Shown: positions 1 through 12,900 of the stretch, in pieces
How the letters are laid out: every line of letters starts with the position of its first letter
How positions within the stretch are numbered: position 1 is the stretch's first letter
Source of the DNA: Arachis hypogaea
Taxonomy: Eukaryota; Streptophyta; Magnoliopsida; Fabales; Fabaceae
DNA length: 64,000 bases
Assembly (NCBI RefSeq): GCF_003086295.3
Contig: NC_092043.1
Coordinates: forward strand, 46,218,884-46,282,883
Direction: 5' to 3'
Program-made: the position numbers and the translations under genes
The notes under the pieces: generated by a model
The model's input: only the letters and a program-made list of their open reading frames with translations
Told to the model about the DNA's origin: nothing
Databases searched by the model: none

Positions 1-60
1 TATATCAGACTATAATTATATTTTAAGATGTATATTTATAATTTATTTATTATTCTATTC

Positions 61-178
61 TAAAACGATTTTTCTAGCTGAACCATCGGTTGAACCGGTT
101 AGACTAATAAACCAGTAAATCAGTGACTAGAATGGTTTGATGACCGGTCCGATTTTTTGAACCTTAGCCAAAACAAAT
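61..178. repeat. Transposon-like fragment rich in CCGGTT / CGGTCCG motifs
   Basis: The stretch carries ACCGGTT, AAACCAGT, GACCGGTCCG and TTGAACCTT blocks in an order I recognise from dispersed legume repeats. No complete inverted repeat or target duplication can be seen, so this is at best the end of an element. It abuts the MITE that starts at 181. Confidence 0.35.
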
Positions 179-180
179 AG

Positions 181-534
181 TAATATCTCAAAGCCATCTC
201 TAAACATTTTTAATCGAATAATTTAATTCTCAATAAATTTTAATCAAAATCAATCCTTTATTTTTTATTTTATTAGATAAATTAATTTTTATATCAATTT
301 TTGATTAAAAAATTAAACAAATCAGTTTATGTTATTATTAAATAAAGACATAAATAGTTTTAAAAAATTTTAAAATTTTAAGATAGTCTCTTTATTAGAT
401 GGACGAATAATATAATATAGAAACTGATCTAACGAAATAAAAATGAAGATTAATTTAATAATTAAAATTTATTTGAGAATTAAAATGTCCAACTAAAAAA
501 ATTTTTAGAAACTGATTTAAGAATTAAGATATTA
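181..534. mobile_element. MITE with long imperfect terminal inverted repeats, copy 1
   Basis: The left end begins TAATATCTCAAAG and the right end closes with its inverse, GATATTA. Both arms continue inward with TTTTAATTxxACAATTTAATTCTCAA-type sequence. The same family, at nearly the same length (354 against 352 bp), is present at 28225-28576. It is non-coding. The superfamily is not clear from the ends. Confidence 0.6.
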
Positions 535-1420
535 TTTGTGAAAACAACACGTTTATGAATATCTTAGTATTAAAAAAAAAAAAAATCAAATAACATTTTT
601 GTCTAAAGAGAGGATTTTTAAATGCTCTTCAATTAACAAAAGTTTTATCCACATTAAGTTCATAATATATGTCAGTTTAGACAAATTCGTTTGTTAGTTT
701 AATTTATATACACTTTCCAATTAAGATGTATAGCATCATTTATTTTGTGACCCCTTGTTTTAAACTATCTCCATTGAGTAACATTACAATGCTTACACAT
801 GTAAAAAATTTTTTATCACTAGAACAATCCTAAAATATATCTCACACTCTTTTTTATTATTAATTATTTTCTTTTCCTCCTTTGAAAATAATCCCAATAA
901 TTTCACTAGAATCCATTGTGCAAAGCCAGAAATTGGTGGCTTCTGTGTGTCTCATTCTAGAGAAATGCCAATCAAAGGCTCCAAATAAAGGAAAAGAAAA
1001 ATAAAGCCAACAATTTCAAAAGGAACCCATGGGTAATATTTATTGAAAGCAATGAGGTTTTGAATTGTTTGTTTTAACATTAAGAGGAAGAGATGGAATG
1101 AAGAAGTGGAAAGAGGTTATGGAGGAAGGAGAAGAAATAAATGGCAAATGGTGACAACTTTAATTTAATTTGGTTATCTTGATACAAATACAGGGATTCA
1201 TATGGTTGGCTAAATTTGTTTAAATCATTTGTGAGTATTGTTGGTTTCTTTCAATATTTTATGATTAGTTTTGATAATCTTTTTGACTAAAGAGAAGGGG
1301 AAAAAAAAGTTATGTTGACAAAACTTTTATGAGATTGATTGGGTAACAGCGTCTCTGAAGTTGAGTGGAAGTTATAAGGGAGAATAATATTTGATATCGT
1401 TTGAGAAACGGGAGTCACTC

Positions 1421-1671
1421 AAATAAAACATTTAAAATATTTTATTTTAAAGATGTTTTTTAATAATTAAAATTTAGTATATATAATCGATTAAATCGTA
1501 TTAATTAGTATATATAATTGATTAAACTGTGTTATTTTTGTCAAGATTAAGTCAGATAAATTAATTTGATAAAAAAATAGTAAATCAAATTTTAAACTAA
1601 TCTAAATTTATTTTTTTTTTATAAAAAATGACTTTAATAATCTTATTATAAAAAACAATTAAAATACCATG

Positions 1672-1717
<46 letters not shown>

Positions 1718-1777
1718 AAAATTTTAAATTCTAATCATATGAGAGAAAGTAAATGACTAGAATTTAGAATTTTTAAA

Positions 1778-1815
<38 letters not shown>

Positions 1816-2033
1816 GGGATATTTAGTTATTTTTTATAATAAAAATATTATAGTCATTTTTTATAAAAAAATAACATTAATTTAGATAAATTCAAAATTT
1901 GATTTACCATTTTTTGTTTAAATTAATTTGTTTGACTTAATTTTAACAAAAATAATATAATTTAATCGATTATATGTGTTAAATTTTAATTATTAAAAAT
2001 ATCTTTAAAAAAAGACGTTGTAAACGTTTTTAT
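1421..2033. mobile_element. Large fold-back (palindromic) element with (TA)n core
   Basis: The left arm (about 1421-1672) and right arm (about 1811-2033) are inverted copies of each other over more than 200 bp. Shared blocks include TTTAATAATTAAAATTTA, ATAATCGATTAAAT and ATAAAAAATGACT. Two (TA)n tracts (1673-1715 and 1782-1810) flank an inner, shorter palindrome. The left arm also holds a local duplication of the TATATAATCGATTAAA block. There is no coding capacity, so it is a non-autonomous element or MITE. Confidence 0.7.
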
Positions 2034-2869
2034 CTTACGAAATAGATATAAGATTAATTTGTTTATCTCATTTTTAAAATAACTATATAGAGATTGATAA
2101 GTCCATATAATTTTTAAAACAGTTATAAAGACTGATTTGTCCATCACAATTTTCAATCAAGAATTGATCTGTCTATTATCGTGTCATGTCGTTAGTGAAT
2201 AATAGAAGAATTTGACCAAAAATTATATTGCATATTAAATTTTGTGAGATTAGAGCTGATTTTGATAATTATTATGTCGTAATGCTAATTATACGCTACT
2301 AATGAGGAGAAAAAGTAACGTAATCACATCTAAACGGATTAACGGAATTTAATGTTCTGAAATTGTGGATTTAATACCCATTATTACTCCAATTATGTGA
2401 GAATTACCCTCTCTCTCTCAAAGAACAAAATCTGACAAAGATTACAAGTTTATTTATTACATACTCACGTCAACATGCCCAACCCACGGAGTTTCTCAGC
2501 TCTCGAGAAAAAAAAAAAAAAAAACCATGGTGCAACACTTGTTTAGTTTCTACGGTAATTTTTTTTAATTTAATAAATTAAAAATTAATTTATTATACAT
2601 CAAAATTTTATTTAAAAATTTATTATTAGTCAATAAATTATTATATACACAAAATAAAATTAAAAATTTCAATACTTAATGGTTAGACTAACCAAACTTA
2701 GTTATCACAATGCAGCACTATACCGGACAAACATGCTCTCATTATCGAGAATTGGACCAAGAGAAAGATATCTTTTAATATTTTGATCAAGAGGAAGTTT
2801 TAAATTTCTTTAAAAAATTTTGTTAACAAATACTCTAAAAATATAAGTTAAAATTGGTTATTTTAAACT

Positions 2870-3032
2870 TTTTTTAAATATTATATATTTAAATATTTTT
2901 ATTAATTAAATTTAAATAAATTGATCTAACAATAATAAAAATTAATTATAAATAATATTACTCTAAATTTTATTATTTAACTTAGTTAAATTTAGTTCAT
3001 AAAAAAATTTAAATGTATAATATTACTCTTTT
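2870..3032. repeat. Small AT-rich dispersed repeat (same family as 50553-50704)
   Basis: It contains the ordered blocks GATCTAACAATAATAAAAATTAATTATAAATAATATTACTCTAAATTTTATTATTTAACTT (given here only as a pattern along 2925-2985), TTAGTT and AATGTATAATATTACTCT. The same blocks recur at 50553-50704. It is probably a decayed MITE. Confidence 0.45.
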
Positions 3033-3529
3033 ATATAATAAATATGTAAAAACTTAAATTTTTTATTAAATATATAAATTAAAAAATAAATAGTTTGTGA
3101 TAAATAAAAAATTTTTGTTTACTTTTTATATATGTTTGATAAAATTTAATGTTTATTTTAATAATTTTGAAGAATTAAAAAAATAATTTAAAAAGAATAA
3201 ACATAAAATAAAAATAAAAAATATATTAAATATTATAGATTATCTATTAATTAAAAAATATAATATATGATTATGTAATATATTTAAAAAAAAACATAAT
3301 ATATAATAAGATATCGTTTGGCGTAGTAATAGCCAAGTTGCTTTCCATCCTTGTTCAAAATCTATGACCATTTGATAATGAGTACTCTTAGAGAGTCAAT
3401 AAAATATTTGTATAATATGTATAACAGGTTATATGAGTTAAAAAATGAATATCATCCATACTATTCAGAATAACCAAAAACTTAAATTGATTTTGGATTT
3501 ACTAAAGATCGAATTCTCGACCTTTCGGA

Positions 3530-3650
3530 TCTAGAGCTCTGATATCATGTCATAATATCACTTATCCTAAAAGTTTCAGTTAATGGGAAAAAGTAACATT
3601 AATGGTTATATCTCTAATACTGAATCGGACATCCCTAAAACTCTACTGTA
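3530..3650. repeat. Dispersed repeat with CTCTGATATCATG block
   Basis: The segment carries CTCTGATATCATGTCATAAT, then AATGGGAAAAAGTAACATTA and GGTTATATCTCTAATA. Diverged copies of the last block occur at about 26708-26790 and 26928-27002, inside the GA3ox intron. The CTCTGATAxCATG block resembles the reverse side of the primer-binding region of plant copia elements; that origin is an inference. Confidence 0.4.
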
Positions 3651-4959
3651 TATATTGTAAAAATATTTTATTGTCTCCTTATACTTTTTCTTTGATAATT
3701 AATTCTAAAAGCAGTGATGGATAGATAAAAAATCCCTTATTAAAAACAACAAAATAAGAAAAACTATAAACGTACAAGTAAATTATAACTAAATTTTTTA
3801 TTTTTCATCTTGAAGACTTGATTAATTGAGAATATAAAAATATTATTTATTTTTTAAAATACGAGACATCTAAATTCTTTTGAAAAATTAATTTATCTTT
3901 ATATATTTTAGACGAAGAAATTTAAATGTCTCGTATTTTAGAAGATTAGAAAAATTTTTATATTTTTAATTAGTAAAAAATTTATGTATTTTTTAATTAA
4001 AAATTAAAATTTTTTTTGTCTTTTTCTTTCAAAATGCACATAAAAAATAAAAAATTATCGAAATATACTAAAAAAATTAATTTTTATGGACAAAAATGTC
4101 ATGTCATTAGTGTGTTTGTAAAGTTTAGAATATATTTTTGTTCATTGAAATTAATTTTTTTAGGTGTATTTTAATATTTATAAACTTAGAGTAAATTTTT
4201 GTTCATTTCAAACTCTTTAATACATATTTTTGTTGATTTTAAAAAAAAAAAATAGTTTTAAAGTTTAATTCTATTCAGAATTATAATAATTAATTCGATT
4301 ATCACGCCCTTTAAAATCTTATCTAACACATATGTTTAAGATAATTAACGTGTTCATCTTCCTCATATTGTTTTTATTTATGATTTTGTAACATAACACC
4401 ATTATTATACAGATAAAAACATGATAAGGACTATTTTGGGACACCCTACTAAGTTGGGTACAAAATTTTCCGTCTCTTATACGCACCTGCATATGCCTAT
4501 CATCACCACCTTTTATACTTATAATTATTTGAGTATCGAACTTTTTTTTATTCTATTTTGCAAATTTTTTGTTCATCACTCCTCGGTAAATTACCACCAT
4601 TAATCTTCATCACTTTGGTTTCTATTTTCATATATAGAAATAGATTCAATATAGTTTGTTGTCACACAATACTAAGCTAACATAATCGTAATAAAATTTG
4701 ACTCGAAATCATATTAGTTACCGTGTTTAATTTCGAAGACTAAATTGAGCTTGTATTTATTTTTTTCTTGAACAAATTTAATTAACATATTTGTTCTTAG
4801 AATAATTAAAATACAAATAGAAACAGAAACAGTTATTTATTGTTTAATCGATTGCTCTAGAATTAAAGACGTATGGTCTCAGAATTATTTTTGTGATTGT
4901 TTTCCTCCTCAGAGTCCTAACAACTTTTGAACATGGTGAACTGCATCAACAGAGATACT

Positions 4960-5310
4960 TAACCCGTTGAAGAATGTTGACTGTAATTCTCAATTGCTTG
5001 TCATCATTTGCTGGAATTGCTGGAAAGTTCGCAACCAGTTAATTTTTAAAGGTTCTACTTCTATGTTGCTCAGTGAAATCCAAAGAACTCACAGTTTAAG
5101 TCGTCATATCCATGAGGAAAGTTCTTAGTTGCATTCAATTTGATTTATCATTCTTTCTTCTTTAAGATTTTTTCTTTGTTTTTCGACCACGCACCGTTGG
5201 ATGAATACCTTCAGTGTAGTGCTTTTGAGAAATCCCCACCTTTTATTATACTGTCCTGTTTTTAAACATCTTTGTATTTCATTTTTCAATAATTACTGAA
5301 ATATAACCTA
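4960..5310 (+). pseudogene. LINE (non-LTR retrotransposon) 3' end, ORF2 C-terminal remnant
   Basis: From about 5008 the plus strand reads CWNCWKVRNQLIFKG followed by a polar segment. This matches the W-x-x-W-K-x-R-N-x-x-I-F signature at the C-terminus of plant LINE ORF2, downstream of the zf-RVT region. The reading soon runs into stops, and an AT-rich 3' tail follows. Nothing upstream is recognisable, as expected for a 5'-truncated LINE insertion. Confidence 0.5.
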
Positions 5311-5530
5311 TTATCTTTAAAAAAAAAATACAAATTTTTATTAAAAAAAGTATTATTTTGCTTTTGGTTTGCGCCTTCTGATTTTGATTGTTAACGAGAA
5401 TTTATTTCAAAAAGTTCTATTAATTTAAGTAAAAAAAAATTATTACTATCTCTTTCATAATCTATTTTATTTTACTACATAAAATTCTAAGAATTTAATA
5501 ACATTAAAAAAGAACAAATTTATCCATCAA

Positions 5531-5881
5531 GTTACGTTTGTTTATCGACACAAACACTAAAAACTAAAACATAAAATTATATTTGAAACATAAAATATCA
5601 TATTTTAAAATATTAGATAATATATTTCATATTTTTTGAGATATTAATAAAAAGTATAATTTATTTTTTATTTTTTATTTTATTATTATTATTAATTTTT
5701 TATAATCATATTTTTTTATTATATTTTTTCTAAATTTTTTATAAATAAGATTAAATTAAACTTTTATAATTTATTATTTTTTATATTTTATTTATTAATA
5801 AATACATATAAAAATATTAATTTTTTATTTATTTTTTATTCTTAATGTCATCTCTTATTCTATTTCAAAATTAAACACCAC
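5531..5881. mobile_element. Probable MITE related to the 29639-30008 element
   Basis: The left end GTTACGTTTGTTTATCGACA is followed by ACTAAAAACTxAAACATAAAATT and resembles the left end of the element at 29639. The right end (TTAAACACCAC) is a weak inverse. No clear target duplication is visible. Confidence 0.4.
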
Positions 5882-6872
5882 TTTAGTTAACTAATTAGAT
5901 GCTAAATTGCTACTAAAAGGAGATAAAAAAAACTTCAAATTTATTATTTTCAAGGTGAGAAACCTCTTGCTTTTTGTAAGTTGTAACTAGGTTAACTATA
6001 TTAAAATAAGAAAAATTCTTAGGATCAATAATATAATTTTTAATATTTTTAGTTATTATTTAACTAATATAAATATTAAATTATTTTTAACAAATAAATT
6101 TTATTAGTTTATATATATAAATTCTAAAAAATATGAGTATAAATTATATTAATTCATGTATGTAAATTCAGATAAATATAGATATTAACTATATATTCTT
6201 TACATGTAAAACTCTTATAAATATAGATATAAATTATTACTAGTCAAGTACTAATAAAAAATAAAAATATTTACTAATCATATAATATTATCATTATTCT
6301 TAAAATAAATTTCAATAATTTTTTAACGTGGAGAAAATTATCAAAGCAAAGAAAATAACAAAAATACTTGCAAAAAACATTGAATATTTATAAAAATTAT
6401 CCAATCATGAGTAAATTAGACAATGTTAACAAATATTCTATATTTTATTATTTTTAAAATTTTTTTAGAGAAACATTAGAAAAGATTATTGAAATTTATT
6501 GTTATTAATAACTATTTTTAGTCCTTAATTTAATTTTAACTTATTCTTTTAAATATTAATTACTAATTTTTAATAAAAAATAACAAATTTTAATAATCTT
6601 TTATTTTTTTTAATTTTACTAATTTATATTTTAAAAACATAAATTAAAAATACAGTAAAAAATATTTTATAAATATTATTATTATATTTTTAAAATACGT
6701 GTTTAGAGCACAAAATAGTTAATTTTTTTTTAATTTTTCTTTCTAGATTTTTTTTAATCCTGGCTCACATTTTGTGTCACAGACACACTATAAACACTTA
6801 TTCTCTCTCTCTTTCTCTCTCTCTCTTTTAACCTGTTTGTGTTTGTTCCCCTTGTTCTCTCTCTTTCTCTGA

Positions 6873-6908
6873 ATGATGATGATGATGGTGATGAGAAGAT
6901 GGAGTTGA
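6873..6908 (+). promoter_or_regulatory. Upstream ORF(s) in the TIFY8 leader
   Basis: Five consecutive ATG codons (6873-6887), then GTG ATG AGA AGA TGG AGT TGA, make an 11-codon uORF that ends 10 nt before the main start at 6919. A second upstream ATG at 6899, in another frame, overlaps the main start and runs to 7036. Whether these are transcribed depends on the transcription start, which is not known. A CT-rich tract (6799-6828) just upstream is typical of plant 5' leaders. Confidence 0.5.
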
Positions 6909-6918
6909 TGAGAGAGAA

Positions 6919-9900
6919 ATGGCACAGCCACAGCCACAGCCACAGCAACACCACCATCATCACAACAACAACAATGGCGGTGGTAGCACCACCCAAAAAC
7001 AACACCACCATGTTCTCCATGACTTTCTCGGCATGAAGCCCAACAACGATATACGCCTCTCTACTGACCTCTCACCTTCCTCTTCCTCCGCCGCTGCACG
7101 CGGCCCCTTCTCCTCCTCCGCCGCCTCCGACATCGCTTCCGGTGAGTCACTCACTCACCGAGTTACCGACTTAGTAGTAGTACCCCCTTCCAACCCGCCA
7201 TTTGAGTTTAACCTTAAAATGCAATCTTTTTGTTCTTTCTAACTTGGTAACTCCACTTTTTTCCATACTTAGTTCACACTTTTCAGTGAATTCTTTTAAA
7301 TAAATAATTTAAGAAAAACTTCTTTTCATCATAAGCGCATTATGAAATTATTTTTTGAAAATGAAAAAAAAAATATTTTGAAGAGCATTGTTTTGTTACT
7401 TGTGATCTGTTTCTATGCATCAATTCTCATCCATTGGTGTTGTTCTCTCTATTTCTCTCTCTCTCTCTCTCTCAGGTGTTAGGGTAGGTTGATTCTTATG
7501 GTTTAATAACATAATTTTTGTGTGTCTTTGGAATTTTTGTTCTATTTATTTATTTTCCCTAAATAGTTGTTTCCTTCATTATCCTAAGCTTTCAGTCTAG
7601 AGTATTTAGCTTAACATAGTAGTAGCTTTTTAATTTTTTGTTTTAATTTTGGGTAATGTAAATTTAATTAATGGCAGCGTTTATTCTGCGTTGGAGTTGT
7701 TCCAATGGCTTTACACCATTGTTTTGGGCTTGATTCTCTTTTTCATTTTTCTGCATTTGTTATTTTTCATTGGGTTTTTGCTAATAATCTTAATGAGTGG
7801 CCACCTTTTTCATTTTACATCTTGGAGTGCTGAATTTAATCAATCATTTTGAATAACAATTAGAGTGAAACTATGGTTGTGACTTCTGTCTTGTCAATTA
7901 TAGTGAAAACTATAAGGCATTACTATTGAGTAGATATGCTTGCTTACTTAAAGAAATCTTTTAATGGTTCTTGTTTCTATAAATGTAATGTATTTCCCCT
8001 CATCAATTTGATAGAAAAACAGGTAGGGAATCATCTTGAAGGGGTTCCATACTATGGTCCACGAAGTGATTTTTCTGGCACCGAGATAAGCAACAGATTA
8101 GTGGGAAACAAGAGAAGCAATTCTGATTCTACTTTTATGGGTTCCTCCAGAGATGCCTTCCAAATGGTCCCTGAGTCCTTTCAAAACTCTCATTTGATGA
8201 AGGTTTGATTGAAATTCTGAATAATTCTTTTTTCCTATCCTGTGTTTACAATTACTGAATAAGAAAAAGGTGCTCTTGATTTGTCTCCTGTACTCATTGA
8301 TATCTAAAAGTTCTATTTTGATACAGGTCCTTCGTAGTGCTGCCGGAGGAGAGAAGCTTAGAAGGCCAAATGATGATGAAGTGTTGCTCGGTATGCAGTC
8401 GCTGAAGCCAATGTCTGCTTCTCTATTTCAGCCTCCTACAAGTTCCAAGCTTGATGCCAATAAATGGGAACGATCTTTACTCATGAATGTTGGCCCTTCC
8501 ATGCAGCATCCCCCGCGTGGAGGTCAACTGACGCCGTTTGTACACCAAATAGCCTCAAACAAAATGAGGGATGCCAATGCCGGTCCTTCATTTATTTCTC
8601 AGTCAGCTGCTGATGAAGGATCTAGAACAGGAATTAAGGGCCCTGGCATTTTAAGTTCCATAAACCCAACTGCTTTGGGCATTGAGAAATCATCATCTGC
8701 AGGGTTTCTTGGTGGAAGCAGGACAAAGACTGTAAGTAATGTAGTGGACCCCGAATCATCGACACTTCCAAGGTAAATCTTTCCACCTTGGTTCTTTCTA
8801 CTTTTGGTCCCTCTCACAAAATGGAGAAGCTACTTGATTTTGGTTCATTTTGGTATTGGTTGCAGTCAACATGGCCAAAAATCTTCCAGCCGCCAGATGA
8901 CTATATTTTACGGGGGTCAGGCTCATGTTTTCGATGATGTCCACCCTCACAAGGTCGGTCTGCCTTATTGGTAGCTTGCCATATCTGTTTATTACATGTT
9001 TACTTTCAGTGAAATAAGGCCTCTAATTAACTAGGCTGACTGGCAATTTTTCAAGCAAAATTTAACTCCTATATGATAACTATGCTTCTGTTCCAATTCT
9101 TGTTGAGAAACATGTATTGATATACTGGATTGATTTCCATAGAAACCATACCACTCTAATGTAGTTGCTAGAGTTTGCTTTACTTTGTCATTGCAGCTGG
9201 AAAAAAGCTCTGTGGCAATCATTGATTCAACTCTGCTTAAGTTTTGGCACCCAGATGGAAGATCACTATTCAGTATTTTCTATTTGAACAGTTATCCTAA
9301 CCTTTTTCTGGTATTCCAGAATGTATATGCTGCTCTTTATATAAAAATACCTGTGTTTAAAGTTGGTATAGCACTTATAATACAAATTGATGGAAAAATA
9401 GATGTAAACGATAGGATTTAAGCTTTATGGACAAAATGGAAGAGTGCCAAATTGATTATAAGAATTTAGATTGAAATGGTTTGTCTTTAGAAATGGCTTA
9501 CAATAAAACATGAAAAACGCTGTTTTATCTATTTTACCTATCCCATCTAGTTCTAGTAGGAAAAATCTTGTCAATTGTTTATTGAGAAGTAATTTGGGGT
9601 AGCGCTTAGTGTGAAAAAGATTAGAGTTGCTTTAAGTGTTTTGTCTATAGACATGGTTCACAATAGGGCACGATAGTATCGATTGATCCTTGTAATCAAG
9701 CCTAGCTAATGGGTTAAGGATTGGTTGTTGTTGTTGGTTGGGAGTAGTGTTTAAGATCAGTCTTATTCCCCTTTCTGTCTTTTCTTTCCCCTCGTACTTT
9801 TGTCTTGTACTTTCCAACTTGTTTGCTTCTTTTGGGAGTTTATGGACTTCCTATTACTTTTTGGCTTTCCAAAATAATTTTCTAATGTTAAATTAAAGCT

Positions 9901-12900
9901 AAGAATTGGATAGGTTTGAAGATTATTGTATAAATTATGCTTGACTTCGGCATAGACTCTGAGCAGTAGATGAAAGCACTTAATTCTTGTATGTTTAGCT
10001 GTTGATGAAACACCATATGTTCTTTCATCAATGGGACTTGGAGAAGGCCTGATTTAACCTTGTGTCATAGTTCTTTATGGTACCTAGTGCAAAATAATGA
10101 GCTGTGTCGGTTTACATAAGTAGTATACCAATCTGAAGTTGTTTTTACTTTTTAATTGCAATGTAAAAGGATTTGTAGCAACTAATAATGCAATTGCTAT
10201 GTTATGGTGCTTGGGTGGAAACCACTATTGGTGTATTTTCAATTACTGATGAGAACTTGTGCACTTCTCTTTTAGTATTCCAGAATATATATTCTGTTGA
10301 TTGGCTCTTTATAATAGAAAATAATTAATGATTTTTTGGTGTTAGTTGTCACAATAGTTTTTAAAGTACATGCAACAGTTGTTATGACAGAATACAGGAT
10401 GACTGGGAAATTAAAGAAGTTAATTGTAATAGGAAAGTAATTATTATTAATCCATTTAGGGTGGTTTTGGTAAAGCTGATTGGAGAGGTGCTTGTCTTTT
10501 CAGAAGCATAAGCACTCACTTTGTGTTTGTTGAATAAAATAATACAATGTGATTGTGTTTTAGTTTTTAAAGGCTAGAGATGCTTTTGAAAGCACGTATA
10601 AAGATTTTTTCCAATGCTAGCTTATGCTTTTCCAAAAAAAAAGTTTAATATAATCTTATATGTTAATAAATAGCCAGATGTACTTTATTACGTTTATGAC
10701 TATAACTATTGAATTCAAAAAATTAAAAGTAATTTCACCGAACACTATTTTTGTAACTTTAAAAGTTTATTAAAAGCCACTTTTATTTTTATTTTTTACC
10801 AAACATAACTGTTGCAATTTTTGAAAAGCTATGTTTGGAAAGCCAAGAAAGATAAGCAACTTTTGAAAAGCATAAGGTTTACCAAACCCACCCTTAGTCA
10901 ACCTTATATTTTGGGGAAATAGCTTGTTTCTGGTTTTTTGTTAATATATGATTTGGGATAGCACCACCTATTGTGGAAAAGAATCTTGCTTTTAGTGGTA
11001 TAATCACATGTGAAGCTTTGGAGGCATGAATAAGCCAAGTACATCAAATGAATGGTAGTTCAATAAAGATACCAAGAAAAGTAATAGGTGAAACTCTTGA
11101 GAAGCATTTAGATTTAGTGGTTTGCCTAAGGGTGTGTGATTCACAATAGAACACCATGGCATCGTTTAATTATGCTGTCAACCCTACCTAGTGGTAGTGG
11201 GAAACTATAATGGTGGCTTTTGTTGTGATAGTGATCAAGTTGGTTATTGTTCCCCTTTTGCCTGCTTTTTATTTTCTTCAGGATTTTTGTCTTGATCTTC
11301 TCCACATTTTTTCTATGGCTGAGATATGGAAATTTTAGAACTCATTTTTATATTTTTTTTTACTTTCCAAAATATATTTCCAGTAAAAGCTAACACTTGG
11401 AGTTTATTGCTATAGCTAGTTGTATCAAACTTTTACAAGGTTGGCCTTTGTGGTATAAATTGTGCTAGGCTTGCGCTTAAATTCTGATTTGTAGATGAAA
11501 CATTAAATTTTCTTTCAATAGCATCAATTTAAAGAAGATCCAATGTTACCTTGTTTCTTGGTTAATTTTAATTCTTGGTGCAAATGTTGGGCCATGTTGT
11601 ATGATCTCTGTCCTGAAATTATAAGTTAGCAGCAAGATGTTACAATGCGTCTTGGGATCTCATTTACTGCCTTGAGTTTCAAAATCTGTTGGCATTCAAT
11701 GCTGGTTTTCAGCAAATTTCTCTTTTGATAATCTCTTAATATTGGTTACTTGATTAGTTGTATTGAGCAAGTACGTGTGCTTTGTGATTATTTATTTTTA
11801 AATGTGCTTTTGGATATCTAGTTGGAAAGTTTTCAAGTATTGATTATGACCAGAATGATTAGTATTCATATAGTTGTATATCCTAAATATACCTTAAAAT
11901 TGCGTGTAACCATTGGTGTCAATGAATTAAAATGATAATAAGCTTCTGTAAAACCACTTAAATAGGTACATTGCTACAAAATCAAAATTAGTAGGTCGTT
12001 GATGCGGACAATGAGAGACTCTTAAAGGGCATGCTTTGCTTTGGAAAAGGCTTTCTGGACATGGAAATGACAAATTGGTTATCATATTAATATGGGCATC
12101 ACGAAATTCATTGTCTTTGTTTTAGTTGGTATCTATATTTAGGATATTAATTGTTTGCTTTAATCAAAATATAGTGAGGATATGTTAAACTTTGTAAACT
12201 TATTATTAATCTTCTGTACATGGTAACAAACTAAAACAGTGGATAGATAGTGTATATACACTATATACAACACAACAACAAAACAATAATGATTCTAAGC
12301 CTTATCTTGTTAGGTTTGGTCAGCGTAATTGATCACTTGATGCTATAGAGTATAGTCCTTTCCAATGCTTTAATCTATTGCTGTGTTTAAATATTAAATA
12401 ATGAGCAGTTATGATGTTCTTGGAAAATTTTAAGGTGCATACTATAGAAAAGTCTTAATTTATATCATTATTTAGGATCTGAAATTCTATGCATGCAGAA
12501 TGAGGGTACATGATTTCATGTTTTCATCTAATATATGCAGGCAGATGTTATAATGTCTTTAGCCGGATCAAATGGCGGATCATGGTCAACTGCATTCTCG
12601 CCGAAATCTTCTGTAAAGCTGGCGAATGATAGTAACTTGCATAGTGGAGAGAACGACACGGGTATCCCACATGATCTTCACGGGAGGTTGCCTATTACTG
12701 GAAGTTCTAGCCATGCCATTGTGCCTGGTGATCGAATATCTACTCCGGCAGGTAATCCTCCAACATAGCTGCATGTTTTTGATTTCTCATCAAGAGTACT
12801 TTCTAATTTCTACTCCCAAAAACATAAGAGCTCCAAAGGTTGATCCCATCCCTTCTTATAAAACAACTAACTGTTGGCTCAATAAGCCGAGTAAATGGTT

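Larger units (their letters stand above)
9190..11760. repeat. Diverged internal duplication within TIFY8 intron 4
   Basis: Blocks recur in the same order. TATTCCAGAATgTATATxCTG and GCTCTTTATA appear at about 9313-9345 and again at about 10275-10313. CTTTCCAAAATA, TATAAATTxTGCTxGxCTT and GTAGATGAAA appear at about 9865-9975 and again at about 11365-11500. The copies are well diverged and the second is interrupted by a MITE at 10459-10893. This suggests an old tandem duplication of roughly 1 kb; the limits are approximate. Confidence 0.4.

Noticed and set aside
6754..7154. Minus-strand and alternative plus-strand frames over TIFY8 exon 1
   Set aside because: Shadows of the His/Gln/Ser-rich exon 1. 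The plus-strand frame from 6899 is kept only as a uORF.
7476..7483. An 8-bp micro-exon in TIFY8 between exon 1 and the VGNHLEG exon
   Set aside because: It keeps the frame, but the acceptor at 8013-8014 gives EKQVGNHLEG directly, which fits the TIFY8 family better without a micro-exon.
9185..9421. Frame reading SSVAIIDSTLLKFWHPDGRSLF in TIFY8 intron 4
   Set aside because: No TIFY8 homologue has such a block, and the neighbouring exons join in phase without it. The same DNA recurs at about 10200 as a non-coding repeat.
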